A DNA stretch of 64,000 nucleotides from Buxus sempervirens (Eukaryota; Streptophyta; Magnoliopsida; Buxales; Buxaceae). Shown piece after piece: positions 48,801-60,900 of this stretch. The notes beneath the pieces are model-generated. The model searched no databases. It was not told the origin of the DNA and saw only the letters and a list, made by a program, of their open reading frames with translations. The translations under genes and the position numbers were made by a program. The stretch is taken from positions 56,133,283 to 56,197,282 of the forward strand of contig OX387182.1 of the NCBI GenBank assembly GCA_947561395.2. The letters are read 5' to 3'. Positions within the stretch are counted from its first letter, which is position 1. Each line of letters starts with the position of its first letter.

Positions 48801-51800
48801 AGCATATACTTAAACTGTACACTTCTAGCTCGAACACTTCGTGATTTGAGCACAGGATCAAATATCTTGCCATTATGACTTGCAGACTTCAAAATTTTCA
48901 TAGAAGTGTACAACAAAATTAAAAATTGGATAAAAATGCTATGGAATGACTCACTAAGACATTATCATTCTATATTACTCATGGTAGTCTTTGTTGCATT
49001 CACCAAACGACATCTCCATCCCACATTCCAAGCCCTTTAGGGGGAGTTACGAGTACTTTTAAGGTGTACAGGCCATAGGTATAGCAGTCGTTTACAATCA
49101 AATTGGATTTTGGCATGTATACTTAAAGAAAAAAGAAACTTATTTCTAAAGATAGCTATTGATCAGCTGAAAAGTGTCATAATTTGGAAGGCTATCCACA
49201 TATTTAAAAGAACCAAATGGTCTTATTTAGTAAGGAGGGTGGGAATTGATTCCTCTCTTCCCTAATTTCATACTCAGAGAAACTCTTCGAGAAACTTGAG
49301 ATTACTAAGGCCCCTGTTTGGATAGTAAGAGAATACAAGAAATTGAAAGAAAATAGGATTTTCTCGCTTCCCAAGTGTGTTTGGATGACTGAAAAACTGT
49401 GGGGCCAACAGTTCTTGAGATTAAAAATGATAATAACCGCCCCTTTTTGTTTCCTGCACGCTAAGATCAAACTTTGCAACATGAGAAATGAGATATGAAA
49501 ATTTTCCAATGATAACCATTTTCCAGTGACGGTTATCTTCTTCAACCCCTCTTCCTGCATCTGCATGACTCTTCTTTACATTCTTTTTATTTATTTATTT
49601 ATTTTCTTCTCTGTAACTTCTTGGATTCTTGGTATTGGGAGTGCGTCACAAGCATAAATTGAAAGTATTACCGTTGTCAAATGTTAATAATTAAATTTTT
49701 TATTATATAATTATTCATTAATAATTAAATTTTTGGGTTATATATATCTAAGGGTAGGATTGAAAATATTGTTTAGGATTCCTATGATTTTCTTGTTATA
49801 CAAACAATAAATGCAAGATTTTTAGTAATACTAATAACTATATAATTTTCTTGTAGCATCCAAACAGCATCAAGAAAGTTATTTTTCTGTTTCCTTTCTT
49901 TTCACTTTCTTCTCTTTTCTTTTCTCACTATCCTTTCTTGCATTCTCTCAACATCCAAACGGAGCCTAAGAGACCTTGACTAACTAGGTTTGAGAATATG
50001 CTTTCTACAGAGAATTAGAGATTAAAGATTGAGGCTGGGAGAACACATTATCTAGGATGAATAAGAGACAAGTAGATATTTTGAAAAGAGAACCTACCTC
50101 AAGACTAAGTTCTTCAGCAAATCGGTACATCTCCTTTTCAAAGCCTTTCACCACTGCATACTAACCAAGCATCACTGACTCACTGCCCTTTTAATTCAAG
50201 CAAGCAACAACAGGTGCTGTTTCTGACTTTGTTTTAGGCTCGTATTAAATCAACCTCTTTCAAACTCAAATTATAGTAGGAAATAGAGGCCATCATCCTT
50301 TTCTTTTTCTTTTTTGTTAAGTACAGTAAACCTAAAAAGAAACCTGTAAGAATCGAAAATCTAAGTCTTTCAACTCTCAAAAAGGAAACTTGAATTATAT
50401 TACTTAAAAATCAAAAGATTACCCTAAATATCCGTGCATTAAAATCAATCAAGGGAAAAGTAAAAAAAAAAAAAAAACACTTTGATCTTTAAACCTCAGG
50501 TTTTTCAACTCAAGAATAATGATTTTAGGTCACTTTTAGATAATGGTTTATAGGTTTGGATGGGTTTTCAAACAGGTTTTTGAAGAAGAACTTGCAAGTC
50601 AGAACATAGGCTTGCATGTTTTTGGGAGGTTTTTAATATAAATCAGAGCTCTACAAAAAAGAATCTGATTCAAAACTACAGAAAGAAGACAGTCCTTATG
50701 GTATCAACTACATCAATAAGTTATCTCAAACGAGGCTAAATACATGGAGTATTCAAAGGGCCATAAATGGCAGTGTTTCTCAGCCTTAACATGGCTAAAT
50801 AAACAATTATTTTATACTTAATAGGTTATCCATAGGATCTCTTCTATAAGTTCACTTTTTTAACTCAAATTTACTTCCAGTTCCATCCATCTCAACATTC
50901 TCATCATGACTAAAAACTTGGTTTACAGGCGCCATCATTCTTTTCATAAAGTATCATTCTCCATACAAGAATCCTCGATAATTCTAACTAGTTAGGTTGG
51001 AATGCATAACTAAATAGCTGATTTTGTGGATTTCAGTGCAAAGTTGCACCTCTTACAAGCTTACTGCACATATAAGGCATGTTTAGGCAATCTTCATTAG
51101 AATGACTCCTACACAAGATATTATATAGTGCTCAAACTAAACTAACATTAAAATGTATCTATTGAAAAAAAAAACAAATAAACTCACACATGCGCGGAAA
51201 GAAAGTAAAACTTTGAATGCTGATGCAAAATGCTACAATGAGCAGCTAATAAGAATCACATGGAATAAAAAAAACGTCATATGAAACAAATCAGGAACTG
51301 AAAAAAAATAAAATAAAATAATCAGAAATAACAACGAGATTCCATCCAAACTGACAGAAACAAGATTAATCTGATAGCTACAGGAAGAAATAAGGGAAAT
51401 TACCGGAGAGCGAACGCTCCTCTTGGCACCGTGCAAAATCCCAAACCTTAACGGTGGTGTCATCAGAGCAGGAGCAGAACTTCAAATCAGTCCTACAGAA
51501 ACTGTTTAAACAAAAATATCAGTACTTAAAACATAAAATTTTCACGAAAAATACATCTAAAGATTATAAAGAGGTACCTTAAGTCACGAATTGACTCTTT
51601 ATGAGCAGATTTATTTGCCTTCACATTATTCATGTTATTTTGCCAATACCTATATAAAGTTCACATAAAAAAATTAATTTACTGGAGAAATATGTGTTTA
51701 AAAACTAAAATAGATGGATGACTCAGCACATGTACAAATATAGAAAGATATGTATTAATACTTTATTGACCCCCCGTCATCACCAGTGACCATCCAGTTG

Positions 51801-54800
51801 TCGTTGTGACTCCAGACCATAGACCTAATTGCTTGATCATGAGCCTACAAAAAGATAAACAGGAAATGCAAAATATCCAGTTGAATTTCTTCGTAATGGG
51901 AAAGTTCAGCAAGAACTCACCAGTTGAAACTTCATACCTGAAGAATCATTTCAAAATTAAATGATTGTCCATTCCAAAGTGTGAATTCCCCACTTTGTGA
52001 ACCTGTGATGAGACGTCTTCCTGTAGGAGTCCACTTTAATAGAGGACAGCAGAGTTGGTCATTCAATGGAAGAATAATATACCAACAACAAAAAATTCAC
52101 TGAACCAAGAAAACAGGCAGACTATGATGGTTTTTAAACACCGACTTATGAATGAAATGGAAGATATATAAAATGATTTTTGCTACCCGACCAAGGAAAT
52201 CTGAAAGAGGAAAAAAAAACAAAAGAAGCAAAATTGAAAATAATGTAACTAGTAGGGAGCTGAAACTTATAGTACTACATAAAGAAAGCCACAAAGGTAT
52301 AAATCCTTCCCTCAACACCTCATATAGCAAGAAAAGGATGCCCGATCATTCATTGACCCTAATACGAGGTGAATAAGCTGTTCAAACAAAAGACTCAAAG
52401 TAACATAATACAATTTCCAAACAGCATCAGCATATACAAAGTTCTTCAGTATAGATCAAACACATCATATAATGAAATGAATTTTTTTTTTTTTGGTTGA
52501 AAAAAAAAACTATGGTCCAAAGGTGGAATTAACAACCCTTCAAGCAATGGAAAATTCTGAGACAAGATAGTTTTACATCTAACATCTGCTGTACCAGGTA
52601 AATAAGATGTTTTGAGTATAAGAAAACACAATAAATGAGCTACAGTGAATCTATCACAAGGCCTTTCTGAAAGCTAGTAGCCTTTGGGGAGAAAAAAATT
52701 AAAAGGGAAAAAAAAACCAACTCTGACTCACCAAGACTCGATTGATTGAACACTTATTTTTGTTCAGAGACGTATGAACAAATTTTGTTGCGAAGCTTGT
52801 AGATGGATTATCAGCATAAGCAATTGTTGGCAACATCTGCACCAGTAAACCACAACATAGATATAACAAAATATTATAAGAACATACAGATACCCATGAA
52901 CAAGTAAGCACAAAATGAAACAATAATCAACTCCTAGATACCCTAGGAAAAAGCTTGATTCGCACAAAATTAGGATAAAAATGTGTTTCTTAGAAGGTTC
53001 AGCAAGAAAGGGAAGGTAGAATGTTTCTTTTATAATCCTGCCTTCCCATTGTTGCATCATTTGAAAAGAATGTCATAAAAAGAAATTGTACGACAGCATC
53101 CACCTCAATCATAAATAACACACATATGGCTTCATATACCTAAAATCGATACATAGATTTCTAGATCCAAATATATGAAATTCATCAATTCAAGACACCC
53201 TCTTTGTGTTAGAAACGGGTCTCTAGATAGAACAAAAAAAAGTCCCTTTGGATTTCTGAAACAGCACCTCATAAAATGTTACTACAAAATTTCCATGACT
53301 TTGAGGTGAAATTCTTCTTTTTCCTTCTTTTAGATCTTAAGGATTTAGGAAATCCAAGATCAGCTTCTTCAAGTGCCACCCCAAAATATATATTTGAACT
53401 GGTGGATTCAAGTCCAATTCCCCTGGTTCCCTCCACAATTGCGAATCCTTAAGGATATCTACAAGATTTGGCTTTGAAACCTTGATAGTTCCACTGGTTG
53501 ATGTGAAGAACTCTATCCACGTTCCACACAGAAAAATCATTTACCCTATCCACAACTCTTTTCAGGAGATAGTTTACCCCTCCCCAAGTATGTCTCTCAT
53601 GCCAATAGAGTGCATTTTGAGCTAGTGATTTTATCACTTACGAAGAAGATGATATTTAGTAATTTTATCTTTCCTGTGTTTCCGATTCATGGGAAAGCAT
53701 TCCCTTATCCTTGTAAATGTCTCAATTCTTTAATATAACTGAAAACTGAATATGATTCTTATCAGAAAAGTCCTAGCGATTGACAGAGACACCAAAAAAC
53801 ATGATAGAAGAACCACCTTCATTTTATCAAATAAACAATATATGATTTTTTTTAATAAGTAATGAAATTAATAGAGTAAAAAGATTACAAAATGGTTACA
53901 AGTATGTATCATAATCCCTATCCAATCCCCTTTTCCAAAAAACATCAAAAGATTACAAAATGGTCACAAGTATGATATTAGAAGCTTAAAAACAACATTT
54001 CATTATAATTTTTAACTAACATCAATTGCTGCAGCTGGTGTAGGTTGCAACACAGTCCTGTCCCTCGAGTCCCGCTGCCACATGCGGATCTGCAGAAGAT
54101 ACTCATAATAATTATACAACCACTATGGCTAGCATAAATCAGTAAGAAACACCAAATTAGAAAATGAAAACAAAGTGAGTATTCATGAATAAAGTTCTGT
54201 CAAGTTGTCAGAAACTTAGAATCTAAAAATCAGAACACGGAATGTAGAACAACAAAACTGGAGAATTTCAACATCACGAAAATTAGAAGAAAAAAAAAAC
54301 AACCAAATAGATTAAAAAATTAGACTTGCCTTCACAGCTTAGAAGGACATTTGAAAACAAACTGTGGAAACTTTATCAAATAGGGTAAATTTCCGAACAG
54401 GGAAAAGAACAGAAACAGAAAAGAAGAAGAGGGAAAAGGACAATAAAAATATCCAATGCAGCAGGGTAGATGAAACCATTTTTTTCTTCTTTTTTTTTGC
54501 TTTTCCTATTTGAGGGCTCATTTAAAATTCAGAAAATTCTTGAACTTCACAAACATTTAGCCAAAAAAGGACCACAACTAATACATAAAAGAGGTTCATA
54601 ACTTGTATTCGAAAAGCTTTAGAAAAAAATTTGCTTTGGTACTCTAAACTGCATGTGCAAGTAGTCCTAAACTCTACTTTAGTTTCTTTCCCTTTCTTTT
54701 CAGTTTGATAAAATGGGCAATTAAATTATAATAAACCAGAAGTAAAAGCCTGGATCAGACCACAGCACAGGGCAAAATAAATGAGATTAAACAAATACAT

Positions 54801-57800
54801 ACACACACAAAATAACAAATAGCTAAAAGCAAGATAGGAGATCATCAAAGAATAAATTCCCTTCCCTGCTCCTCATATAATCCTGGAAGCAGTCACTCCT
54901 AAAGATGTAAAGCTTATGAACTCCACCATGGGCTAGGTTGTCCCCAAGGCTACTGGCAGTAAAATTACCAAGCACGTTTGACTTTCGAGGGTATAATAAT
55001 CTTGGACACAATAGACCTTGCAAGACAAACCACGTCGGCCAAAAGTCAAAAGCAAAGCTGCCTACTCTCTGGCAAGGTAAGTAAAGTCCACCGCAACAAG
55101 TAGGGCCCAAAAGGCTAAGAGCTTTTTCCATTGAACTCCATGATAAGACATGCATTCAACCTTGAGCAGACTTCAATCCCCAATCGGACCAAAAATTGCT
55201 CATAGATGCTTTTGTATGGATATTCCCTCTACCTAACCAAATGCATCAGAAGAACACCTTCCAAGTTCTATAAGAACTTCAAAATGGTCTCATTTTTTGT
55301 TTTCCCTTTTTTTATGATTGAAAAAATATATTCTAACTTTGAACGAAGGAAGATATAGTCTGTAATAACTTAAAACTAACACTGGGGTAAATTCTGTCTT
55401 TTTCTAATTTTAATTGATTAATTAATTAATCAACCTTCTTGGGCTTATGAACCAGACTTGAGTTGGGTCTAGGTTGGATCAAAATAGCTTTGTGTGAAAC
55501 CCATCAAGGGAATAAAGGGTGTTTTGGTAATAGATCATGATTAATGCCCCCTAATTCAAGTATTAGTTAAAGAACTACTCTAACTAGGCATTGTTTCATT
55601 ACCAAATTCAAAGAAATACAAAATTTGGAGGAAAAGAGAAAAAAATTAGAGAATAACCATACCTCAAACCTCGATAAAGTTTCAAGGAGCAAAATTCTAC
55701 TTTTAGAGCATAATCAATTGTAGAGAATTTTTTAGCAACTGAAGGAGGTGGATTCAATATACTTATATCCTTTTGGGTGTTTTAGACTCGTGGATAAATC
55801 CAAGACTGATTCTTGGTTTTAGTTTCTTGATGATCTTTATTAGCGAAATTCGTGCTAAAAATTTCTATAAATTTTATTTGCCTCTGGAATCATGATTAAG
55901 TGAAAGAAACCTTAAATCTTCAGGTGTTTTATCGAAACACTAAAGGTAACTTAAGCCCCGATTGGTTCAAGGAATTGTACTTGGGTAGATTTGAAATTCT
56001 TGTGATTGTATGGCAATAGAATTGAAATTTGGAATTACAATTCCATGAAAAATTGGTTTAAATTCCAATTCCATTGATTGGATGAACTTTTGAAGAATTG
56101 ATTTGTATCATTACCATGTTACTAATAACAACACAAGTGACTGATTATCATGACTTATCAATTCTATATTTTAAAAACTGATAATAATATAAACTTTATC
56201 ACTAAAATTAAAAGAATAATGTATTTGTCCGCATTATTAATATTCATAAACCATCCAAAAAAAATAACAGTTTAATTATTAAATACGAATCTATATCTAT
56301 ATTATAAAATAAAAAAACCATTTAAGTATGCATCTTTATCCACTCCTTTCTAAATTCAATTGGAAGGCATGAGAAATACTCAAACTTCCGTGGATCACTT
56401 TTCAGCAAATCACTCGTTCGCAACAATGACAAAAAACCATAAATTAAACGTTGCTGAAAAATATCTGTACATCATCCATTTGGGGGGGGGGGGGGGTGGG
56501 GGGGGTGGTGTTTCACTACAAAAAAAATTAAAATAAAAATCATGAACGTTCTTTCAAAGAGCATGTCCAACTGATGCAGAGGAATAGGAACCTATGAGCT
56601 AAAGGGTACATGATAAAAGCCCCTTTCATTTCACATGTTTAAATGCTGAGGTACAGCTCAACAAGCCTAAAAGTCTATTTCTTAGATTTAGATTACACTC
56701 CCAATAAAGCCTCTTTAGAAAGCTTGTGGAGCATGTTATTTGATATCCTTTGTTTTGTTTTGTCTTTTTTTTTTTCCTTTTTTTTTTGTGAAGCACGTTA
56801 TTTGATATCACACGAAGAAGACAAGAGAGGTCTCATAAAGAGAACACAATAAAAGAACAGAAAAGAGAGAGTATGGGGCGAGAGAGGTGAGGGGTCTGTT
56901 TCCCCTTTGATTTCTTCTTTGGAAAGAGGAGAGGCTGTTTCTTAACAACAAAGAGGAGAAAGGTTGACGTTATGTGAGAACTAACGTTCTTGCCGGAAAA
57001 AGACGATCGGAAAAAAAAAAAACAAAACGTAGATGCTGCTGTTTGACGTTAACGTAGAAGAAACGGAGACGAAGGAGTTTCTCAACCTGTTCAGGAAAAA
57101 AACAGAATATCAATGGGTTTGTTTCCGTATCGAGGCTATCGACTTCCCAATTCTTATCACGAATCCTAAATTCTCTCCTCTTGGGATGGGAATTAGGTAA
57201 GCTAAAAAATAGCTTATAAGGTAATTCCACAGAATTGTTATCCAATTCTAATTCCAATTCTCTATTATTCTTCCAAACATGAGATTTGGAATTTAAGCTC
57301 ACAATTCCAATTCCATACTGAATTCTTACCCCAATTCTTTGAACCAATCAGGGCCCTAGGGTATTTAGAATTGTGATTTGACTTTCAAATTTTAGTTTTT
57401 CATGCCAAAATTTCGTTTTGAAAGTGGTGGAGGACATCAAATCTGCCCCTTGAAACACTAGATTTGCCATCAGGTTTATGTTTCACTTACTTTTCTTGCT
57501 GCCAGCATGTTGTGCAGTTTGTTTTATAAAATCTAAGTATAAATTTCCTATCTATTTTAAAAAAAATTAGTTACTAATCAAGAAAATTTTCCTCTTTTTT
57601 TCTATGAATACCTATCAACAAAATTGCCTTATCCAAACAGTTCTCATGAGGGCTATCTAATTTTTTTTTTAAACGTATATTCCATCAACTATACATCTTC
57701 AAGTCATTTTGACCAATCCCATCCAAAGCCTTTTGGACATCCTCTAACCCTTTTTGATTCATCAACCTGCACCTTCATGCTCTTTCTAAAAGCATTCCCA

Positions 57801-60724
57801 TGGTCTTCATTTAATATGCCTAAACCAACTCAAACTACTATATTTAATTTATAAAAATCTAGGGCTACTTTCAAGATCTTGGGAATATTTTCATTCTTAC
57901 CTAATTTTTGCTAGTCTTATGACTCTTTATTAAACACCCATCTCAACATTTGTACCTAATTCTTCAAGTCTTATCAAACATCCATCTCAACATATTGTTA
58001 TGTACAATGGAATATTTTAATATTAGCCTCAAATTTCACGACAAACTATTGGCTTGATTAATCATGTACCAAAATTCCAGTTTTTAGATATAAAGCAATC
58101 CAACCAGAACAACAGTTGAAGATCAAAAAATGCAGCTTCATTCGTAAAGCAAAATCTAATCTGTCTAAGCCACTTTTCTAATTTTGTCGAAGAGCTATAC
58201 TTCTATTTAATAGAAATATCCACACACATACACAATGAAAAAGATATACATATATATATAAATAAAGAACACAACTGCAAATTGTGGCGATGCAATGGAG
58301 GAAGATCCTACAACCTATATATGTTTTCAAATAATTTTTACAGCTTCCAAATAAATGAAAAAGAACTCCTCCCGGGCTCCAAATGTGTCAGATGAGGTTG
58401 AGAGCTTTTGTATACAGAAATATTTGGCATGAGAAGCAGCGCTATTCGAATTTTCCTCAAAAATAAAAAAAATGCAAAGGTACCAAAGACATAGCTATAT
58501 GCATCATTATACACCATTATAACTTAACATCTTAAAATGTTCAACTACTAACCATTATTTAGGAATGCTTTTCATAATTTCTAAATGCAAAATATTTTTT
58601 TTAACCACTGTATAACAGTTAAAACATAAAAAGAAATGGAATGTATTAATTTGGTCAGAAAGAATATAAAAAAAAAAAAGAAAAAAAGAAGCAACAGTAA
58701 GAATCAATTGTGTAATCGCTAATTTGCTATATGTGAAACAAAATACAACCGATTGCAAGCTGGAAATGCCACCTCTTTGGTAAGGGTGAAGCTTCTAATA
58801 GAAAAGAACTCTGATTTTAGTTTAAATCAGAAAGGAAAATAAGATTGATGCTTTAAGTTTCTGATTCCTAGAAAGATGAACGTTTATGCATCATATTCAG
58901 GTAAAATTAACTTTATAGACAGCCTATGTTAAGACCCGTTTGGTATTTCCTTTCAAAGTTTTTCTTTTGGTTGCTTTTGAAAGCAAAAAAGTACTTTCAG
59001 AAAGCAAAAGCAACATTTGTAGTGTCCTTTTTTTTCCTTAATTGAAGTAAAAAAAAAACAATTTTTGCTTTTGAATTAACAAATCATTGCTTCTCAATAA
59101 ATAAAATTAAAAAAAAACCGTTTTTTTTGCTTTTCATCAAAATATTATGAAAAATGCCTTTTTTGATTTTTGCTTTTTAACTTTTGAAAGCAACATTATG
59201 AAAGAAAATCCAAACCACGCCTAAGATGCTTCACAACCATTAATTTTATGAACTTCAAATACATTTATACAAGTGCCCCATAAATTTAAACTAAAGCAAA
59301 AACCAACCAATTGAAAAGAAAAAAAGGTATTCACAGCAAACAAATACCTGCATATATCGTACAACTGTACTTGTATAATCAACAGCTCTGCGTTGGACAA
59401 GTTTTCTAATTCTTTTGGCCGCAAAACTGTCGCCATGAGCTGCAACAAGTGTATTAAAGTGAAATAAAATAATTTTTTTTTATGAATAATGAATATATAT
59501 ATATATATATATATATAGGATTGAAAGTGAAATAAAATAATAAACAAGAAACAACCATATATATATATATAAATAAAACACTATTTCAGCAGAAACAATT
59601 TTCTTTTCTTTTGTACCATTTTGGTGATTTTCAGAGATAAACAAGAGAACAAATTAAAGTAAAATCAGTTCAACAGGTGCAAATCTCAAAAATGACAAAC
59701 ATAAAAGTTCCGAATATAGTAACAGAAGTTAAAACTTCGTTATCTTACTTTAATAAATGTTCCAGCCTCTCGCACCAGGCTTAACTATATGGTCAGACAT
59801 GGGTTTTTCTACTACTTAGGGACATTATACAGCTGCTCTTAAGATTGCATCTTTGGATGGGACATGCTGAGAAATTGTTCAACATCTTTAAGCATTGTTG
59901 TTCGTGTAGCCAATTATTTGTAAAACTAGTTAACAAATGCTTTTGACTTGAGTTCTGTAAAACAAGGTTTTCGCATGAGAAGATGCCCTTTCTGTCATAT
60001 GGTTAACTTTTGGGCCAAAACTTAGTATGCAGAGCAGGGGTAACATGAAAATATACACACACATCCATTGGACCCCCAAATAAGGTGCTATTTATGAAAT
60101 CAGTGGCTTGGTATTATGTATGGGCCTGGTGCTAAATCACTGAATACTGGTATATGAGTGAAGCTGCCAAGAGAGAAAGGACCACTGGGTAGAATTGGCC
60201 ACCGTGGACATCGGCCATGGCAGCATGGTGGAATGTTACTATCCTAAATGTTAAGCGCTTAACAAACCAAGTCTCCATAGGTCCCAGGGCTTTTGGAGCA
60301 ACGGTTCAGCTATGGCAGCATGGTGGAATGTTACTATCCTAAATGTTAAGTGCTTAACAAACCAAGTCTCCATAGGAACTGGGGCTTTTGGAGCAACGGT
60401 TAGGCACGTAATAACTATCTAACCAAATTATTTACTTTAATTATCAACATGTTGGACATAGAATGGAATATCCTGTTTCTGGTAGGTGCAGGGATGTTAT
60501 GGTTAAAACATAACACGTTCACGGATACTCAAAGAATGTAGCAGTAGCAACAATTCCAAGCTGAGAAGGGGACAGGATCCAATACCGTCGTAAGAAGGAG
60601 GAGCAGATGGATGGTGATGATCCGGGATCAGATTAGTTGAAGACGCAGAGGACTGCCTCATTGGTGGTCCTCTGTGAAAGTCTCCGCCTTGATGATGCTG
60701 CTGTTGAGGATCTCCATACATCAT
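35231..60724 (-). CDS. FY: FY: WD40 polyadenylation factor (Pfs2/WDR33 family), complete, 18 coding exons
   Basis: Exons from the 5' end: 60724-60586, 59439-59348, 54089-54021, 52836-52732, 52033-51938, 51844-51762, 51649-51578, 51501-51404, 44931-44872, 44793-44733, 44615-44528, 44178-44115, 40025-39947, 39658-39569, 36826-36738, 36639-36110, 35998-35747 and 35299-35231. They sum to 2136 nt, giving 711 aa plus TAG, all phases consistent and all sites GT-AG. An N-terminal motif ([32 protein letters not shown]) is followed by seven WD repeats (about 126-411) and a Pro/Gln/Gly/Met-rich tail. In Arabidopsis, FY is the CPSF subunit homologous to yeast Pfs2; it binds FCA's WW domain and acts in 3'-end choice of FLC antisense RNA. 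Here one PPLPP motif (503-507) is clear. A second C-terminal PPLPP, which I recall in Arabidopsis, is replaced by NLPPPP. No disabling change is seen. Confidence 0.96.
36827..39568 (-). other. FY intron 14
   Basis: Holds a Mutator-like MITE (38919-39455) and, at 37660-37476 on the minus strand, an open stretch with [20 protein letters not shown]. The latter vaguely recalls the C-terminal RGRGRPRKTW region of RTE LINEs. The rest shows nothing. Confidence 0.6.
38919..39455. mobile_element. Mutator-like MITE, 537 bp, in FY intron 14
   Basis: Terminal repeats GGGCTTTTTGCATCTATACC and, from the right, GGGCTTTTTGCATCCATGTC; the arms stay similar for about 45 bp. The 9-bp flank AAAAATAAA is exact on both sides (38910-38918 and 39456-39464). 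A 9-bp duplication fits the Mutator superfamily. The flank is low complexity, which weakens the call slightly. Confidence 0.8.
39569..40025 (-). CDS. FY: FY exons 13-14 (WD repeats 6-7)
   Basis: Exon 13 encodes [25 protein letters not shown] and exon 14 [20 protein letters not shown] then WHPIGYILC. Acceptors TTCTAG and TGCACAG, donors GG|GTAATC and CAG|GTATCT. The two exons complete the sixth repeat and most of the seventh. Confidence 0.93.
40026..44114 (-). other. FY intron 12
   Basis: 4.1 kb. Contains a poly(T) run near 41119-41138, very AT-rich sequence at 42360-43000 and a hAT transposase remnant at 43080-43942. Nothing else recognised. Confidence 0.6.
43080..43942 (+). pseudogene. hAT transposase remnant (DUF659-type)
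   Basis: Plus-strand frames read [18 protein letters not shown] and [24 protein letters not shown], then, in another frame, [26 protein letters not shown]. This is the order of the DUF659 hAT segment (INFLVY...GTVFLKSVDAS). It has stops and a frameshift. It lies opposite in strand to FY. No terminal repeats located. Confidence 0.65.
44115..44931 (-). CDS. FY: FY exons 9-12 (WD repeats 4-5, start of 6)
   Basis: WD4 is [18 protein letters not shown] ... [12 protein letters not shown] (exons 9-10). WD5 is [17 protein letters not shown] ... DQIIKLYDIRSM (exons 11-12), followed by [11 protein letters not shown], which opens WD6. The exon 9 acceptor is the second of two adjacent AGs (CTCAGGCAG|GCCATGG); only that one restores GHGW. 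Exons are separated from 3 and 8 neighbours on either side by the 6.5-kb intron 8 and the 4.1-kb intron 12. Confidence 0.93.
45755..46400 (-). mobile_element. RTE LINE 3' fragment in FY intron 8
   Basis: The minus frame at about 46330-46080 reads [20 protein letters not shown] and [20 protein letters not shown], a conserved C-terminal motif of plant RTE reverse transcriptases (usually YRTAIRPAMLYGTECW). It ends with the CATCATCATCAT tail at 45757. Related in sequence and orientation to the fragments at 14262 and 18164. Confidence 0.8.
47735..48920 (-). mobile_element. LINE-1-type remnant in FY intron 8
   Basis: Two minus-strand blocks. 48916-48560 contains [20 protein letters not shown] (zf-RVT). 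48137-47814 contains [20 protein letters not shown] (RNase H tail). They are in different frames with stops between. Ends not defined by a target duplication. Confidence 0.7.
49309..49966. mobile_element. Tourist-like (PIF/Harbinger) MITE in FY intron 8
   Basis: Ends GGCCCCTGTTTGGATAGTAA and, from the right, GGCTCCGTTTGGATGTTGAG, continuing GAGAATxCAAGAAA on both. Flanked by TAA on each side (49306-49308, 49967-49969), the standard PIF/Harbinger target. 658 bp, non-coding. Confidence 0.75.
51404..52836 (-). CDS. FY: FY exons 4-8 (WD repeats 1-3)
   Basis: Exon 4 carries [20 protein letters not shown] and the start of WD1; exon 5 finishes it ([11 protein letters not shown]). Exons 6-7 form WD2 ([25 protein letters not shown]). 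Exons 7-8 form WD3 ([25 protein letters not shown]). Exon 6 ends ATAAA before the donor GTATTA, and exon 7 starts at TATATAG|GTATTGG, restoring KYW. Introns here are short (76-112 bp) apart from intron 4 (698 bp). Confidence 0.93.
53846..53985 (-). mobile_element. Short LINE 3' tail in FY intron 3
   Basis: TTTTTTTAATAAGTAATGAA resembles the LINE 3' ends elsewhere in the window. The following ATTACAAAATGGTTACAAGT is repeated about 60 bp later. Confidence 0.4.
54021..54089 (-). CDS. FY: FY exon 3
   Basis: 23 codons, [20 protein letters not shown]..., between TTCTGCAG and GTTAGT. Arabidopsis has ART at the start where this has IRM, as far as I recall. It is isolated by introns of 5.3 kb and 1.2 kb. 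Confidence 0.92.
55954..57356. mobile_element. Large MITE-like inverted-end element in FY intron 2
   Basis: Ends GCCCCGATTGGTTCAAGGAA and, from the right, GGCCCTGATTGGTTCAAAGA, about 25 bp of good pairing followed by AATTCCAATTCC-type sequence at both sides. Left flank ends TTAA, right flank CTAG, so a TWA-type target is possible but not exact. Contains an interrupted G run near 56480-56507. 1.4 kb, no transposase. Confidence 0.6.
58933..59221. mobile_element. Tourist-like MITE, 289 bp, in FY intron 2
   Basis: Ends GACCCGTTTGGTATTTCCTT and, from the right, GGCGTGGTTTGGATTTTCTT, flanked by TAA at 58930-58932 and 59222-59224. Arms continue as CTTTTGAAAGCAA-type inverted sequence. Confidence 0.7.
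59348..59439 (-). CDS. FY: FY exon 2
   Basis: After acceptor TTGCAG, it encodes the conserved basic block [18 protein letters not shown], which precedes the propeller in all FY/WDR33 proteins. Donor ATGCAG|GTATTT. Phase 1 entry joins the G of exon 1 to make Ala47. Confidence 0.92.
59440..60585 (-). other. FY intron 1
   Basis: 1.1 kb with an AT microsatellite next to exon 2 (about 59495-59516) and the tandem repeat below. Confidence 0.8.
60217..60405. repeat. 95-bp tandem duplication in FY intron 1
   Basis: The unit begins ATGGCAGCATGGTGGAATGT at 60217 and again at 60312. Copies differ at only a few sites, so the duplication is recent. Confidence 0.9.
60586..60724 (-). CDS. FY: FY exon 1
   Basis: 46 codons plus one base, from ATG in good context (A at -3). 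A second ATG follows directly, so the first residue could be M1 or M2. It encodes a Gln/His-rich start ([15 protein letters not shown]) and the conserved RQSSASSTN. Donor GACG|GTATTG. Confidence 0.9.
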
Positions 60725-60900
60725 CTTTTCTTAACCCTAACCCAAACCCAAACCCAAACCCTTACTGGATAATGAAGAACGAACAGGGAACAAAATCCGA
60801 AGCTAGGGCAACATTAAAAAGTCACTGAATTTTGCAGAAGGTTAAAGCGGGAAGGAGCGTGGTGTGCTGCGGTTTAGGGTTTTACATTTAACGCCCAATG
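60725..60900 (-). promoter_or_regulatory. FY 5' leader with telomere-like repeat
   Basis: Directly before the ATG, 60732-60763 on the plus strand reads AACCCTAACCCAAACCCAAA and continues with one more CCCAAACCC. It includes a telo-box-like AACCCTAA. A second AGGGTTT motif lies near 60877. In plants, telo-boxes occur near transcription starts of housekeeping genes; the role here is inferred. Confidence 0.55.

Larger units (their letters stand above)
44932..51403 (-). other. FY intron 8 (6.5 kb)
   Basis: Carries an RTE tail, a LINE remnant and a Tourist-like MITE, all listed separately. Remaining parts (46400-47735, 48920-49305, 49970-51403) are AT-rich without recognised features. Confidence 0.7.
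54090..59347 (-). other. FY intron 2 (5.3 kb)
   Basis: Contains the two MITEs below. Parts outside them (54090-55953, 57357-58932) are AT-rich with no gene. Confidence 0.7.

Noticed and set aside
56478..56507. G run as a functional quadruplex
   Set aside because: Short, interrupted by T, inside a MITE; nothing further supports a role.
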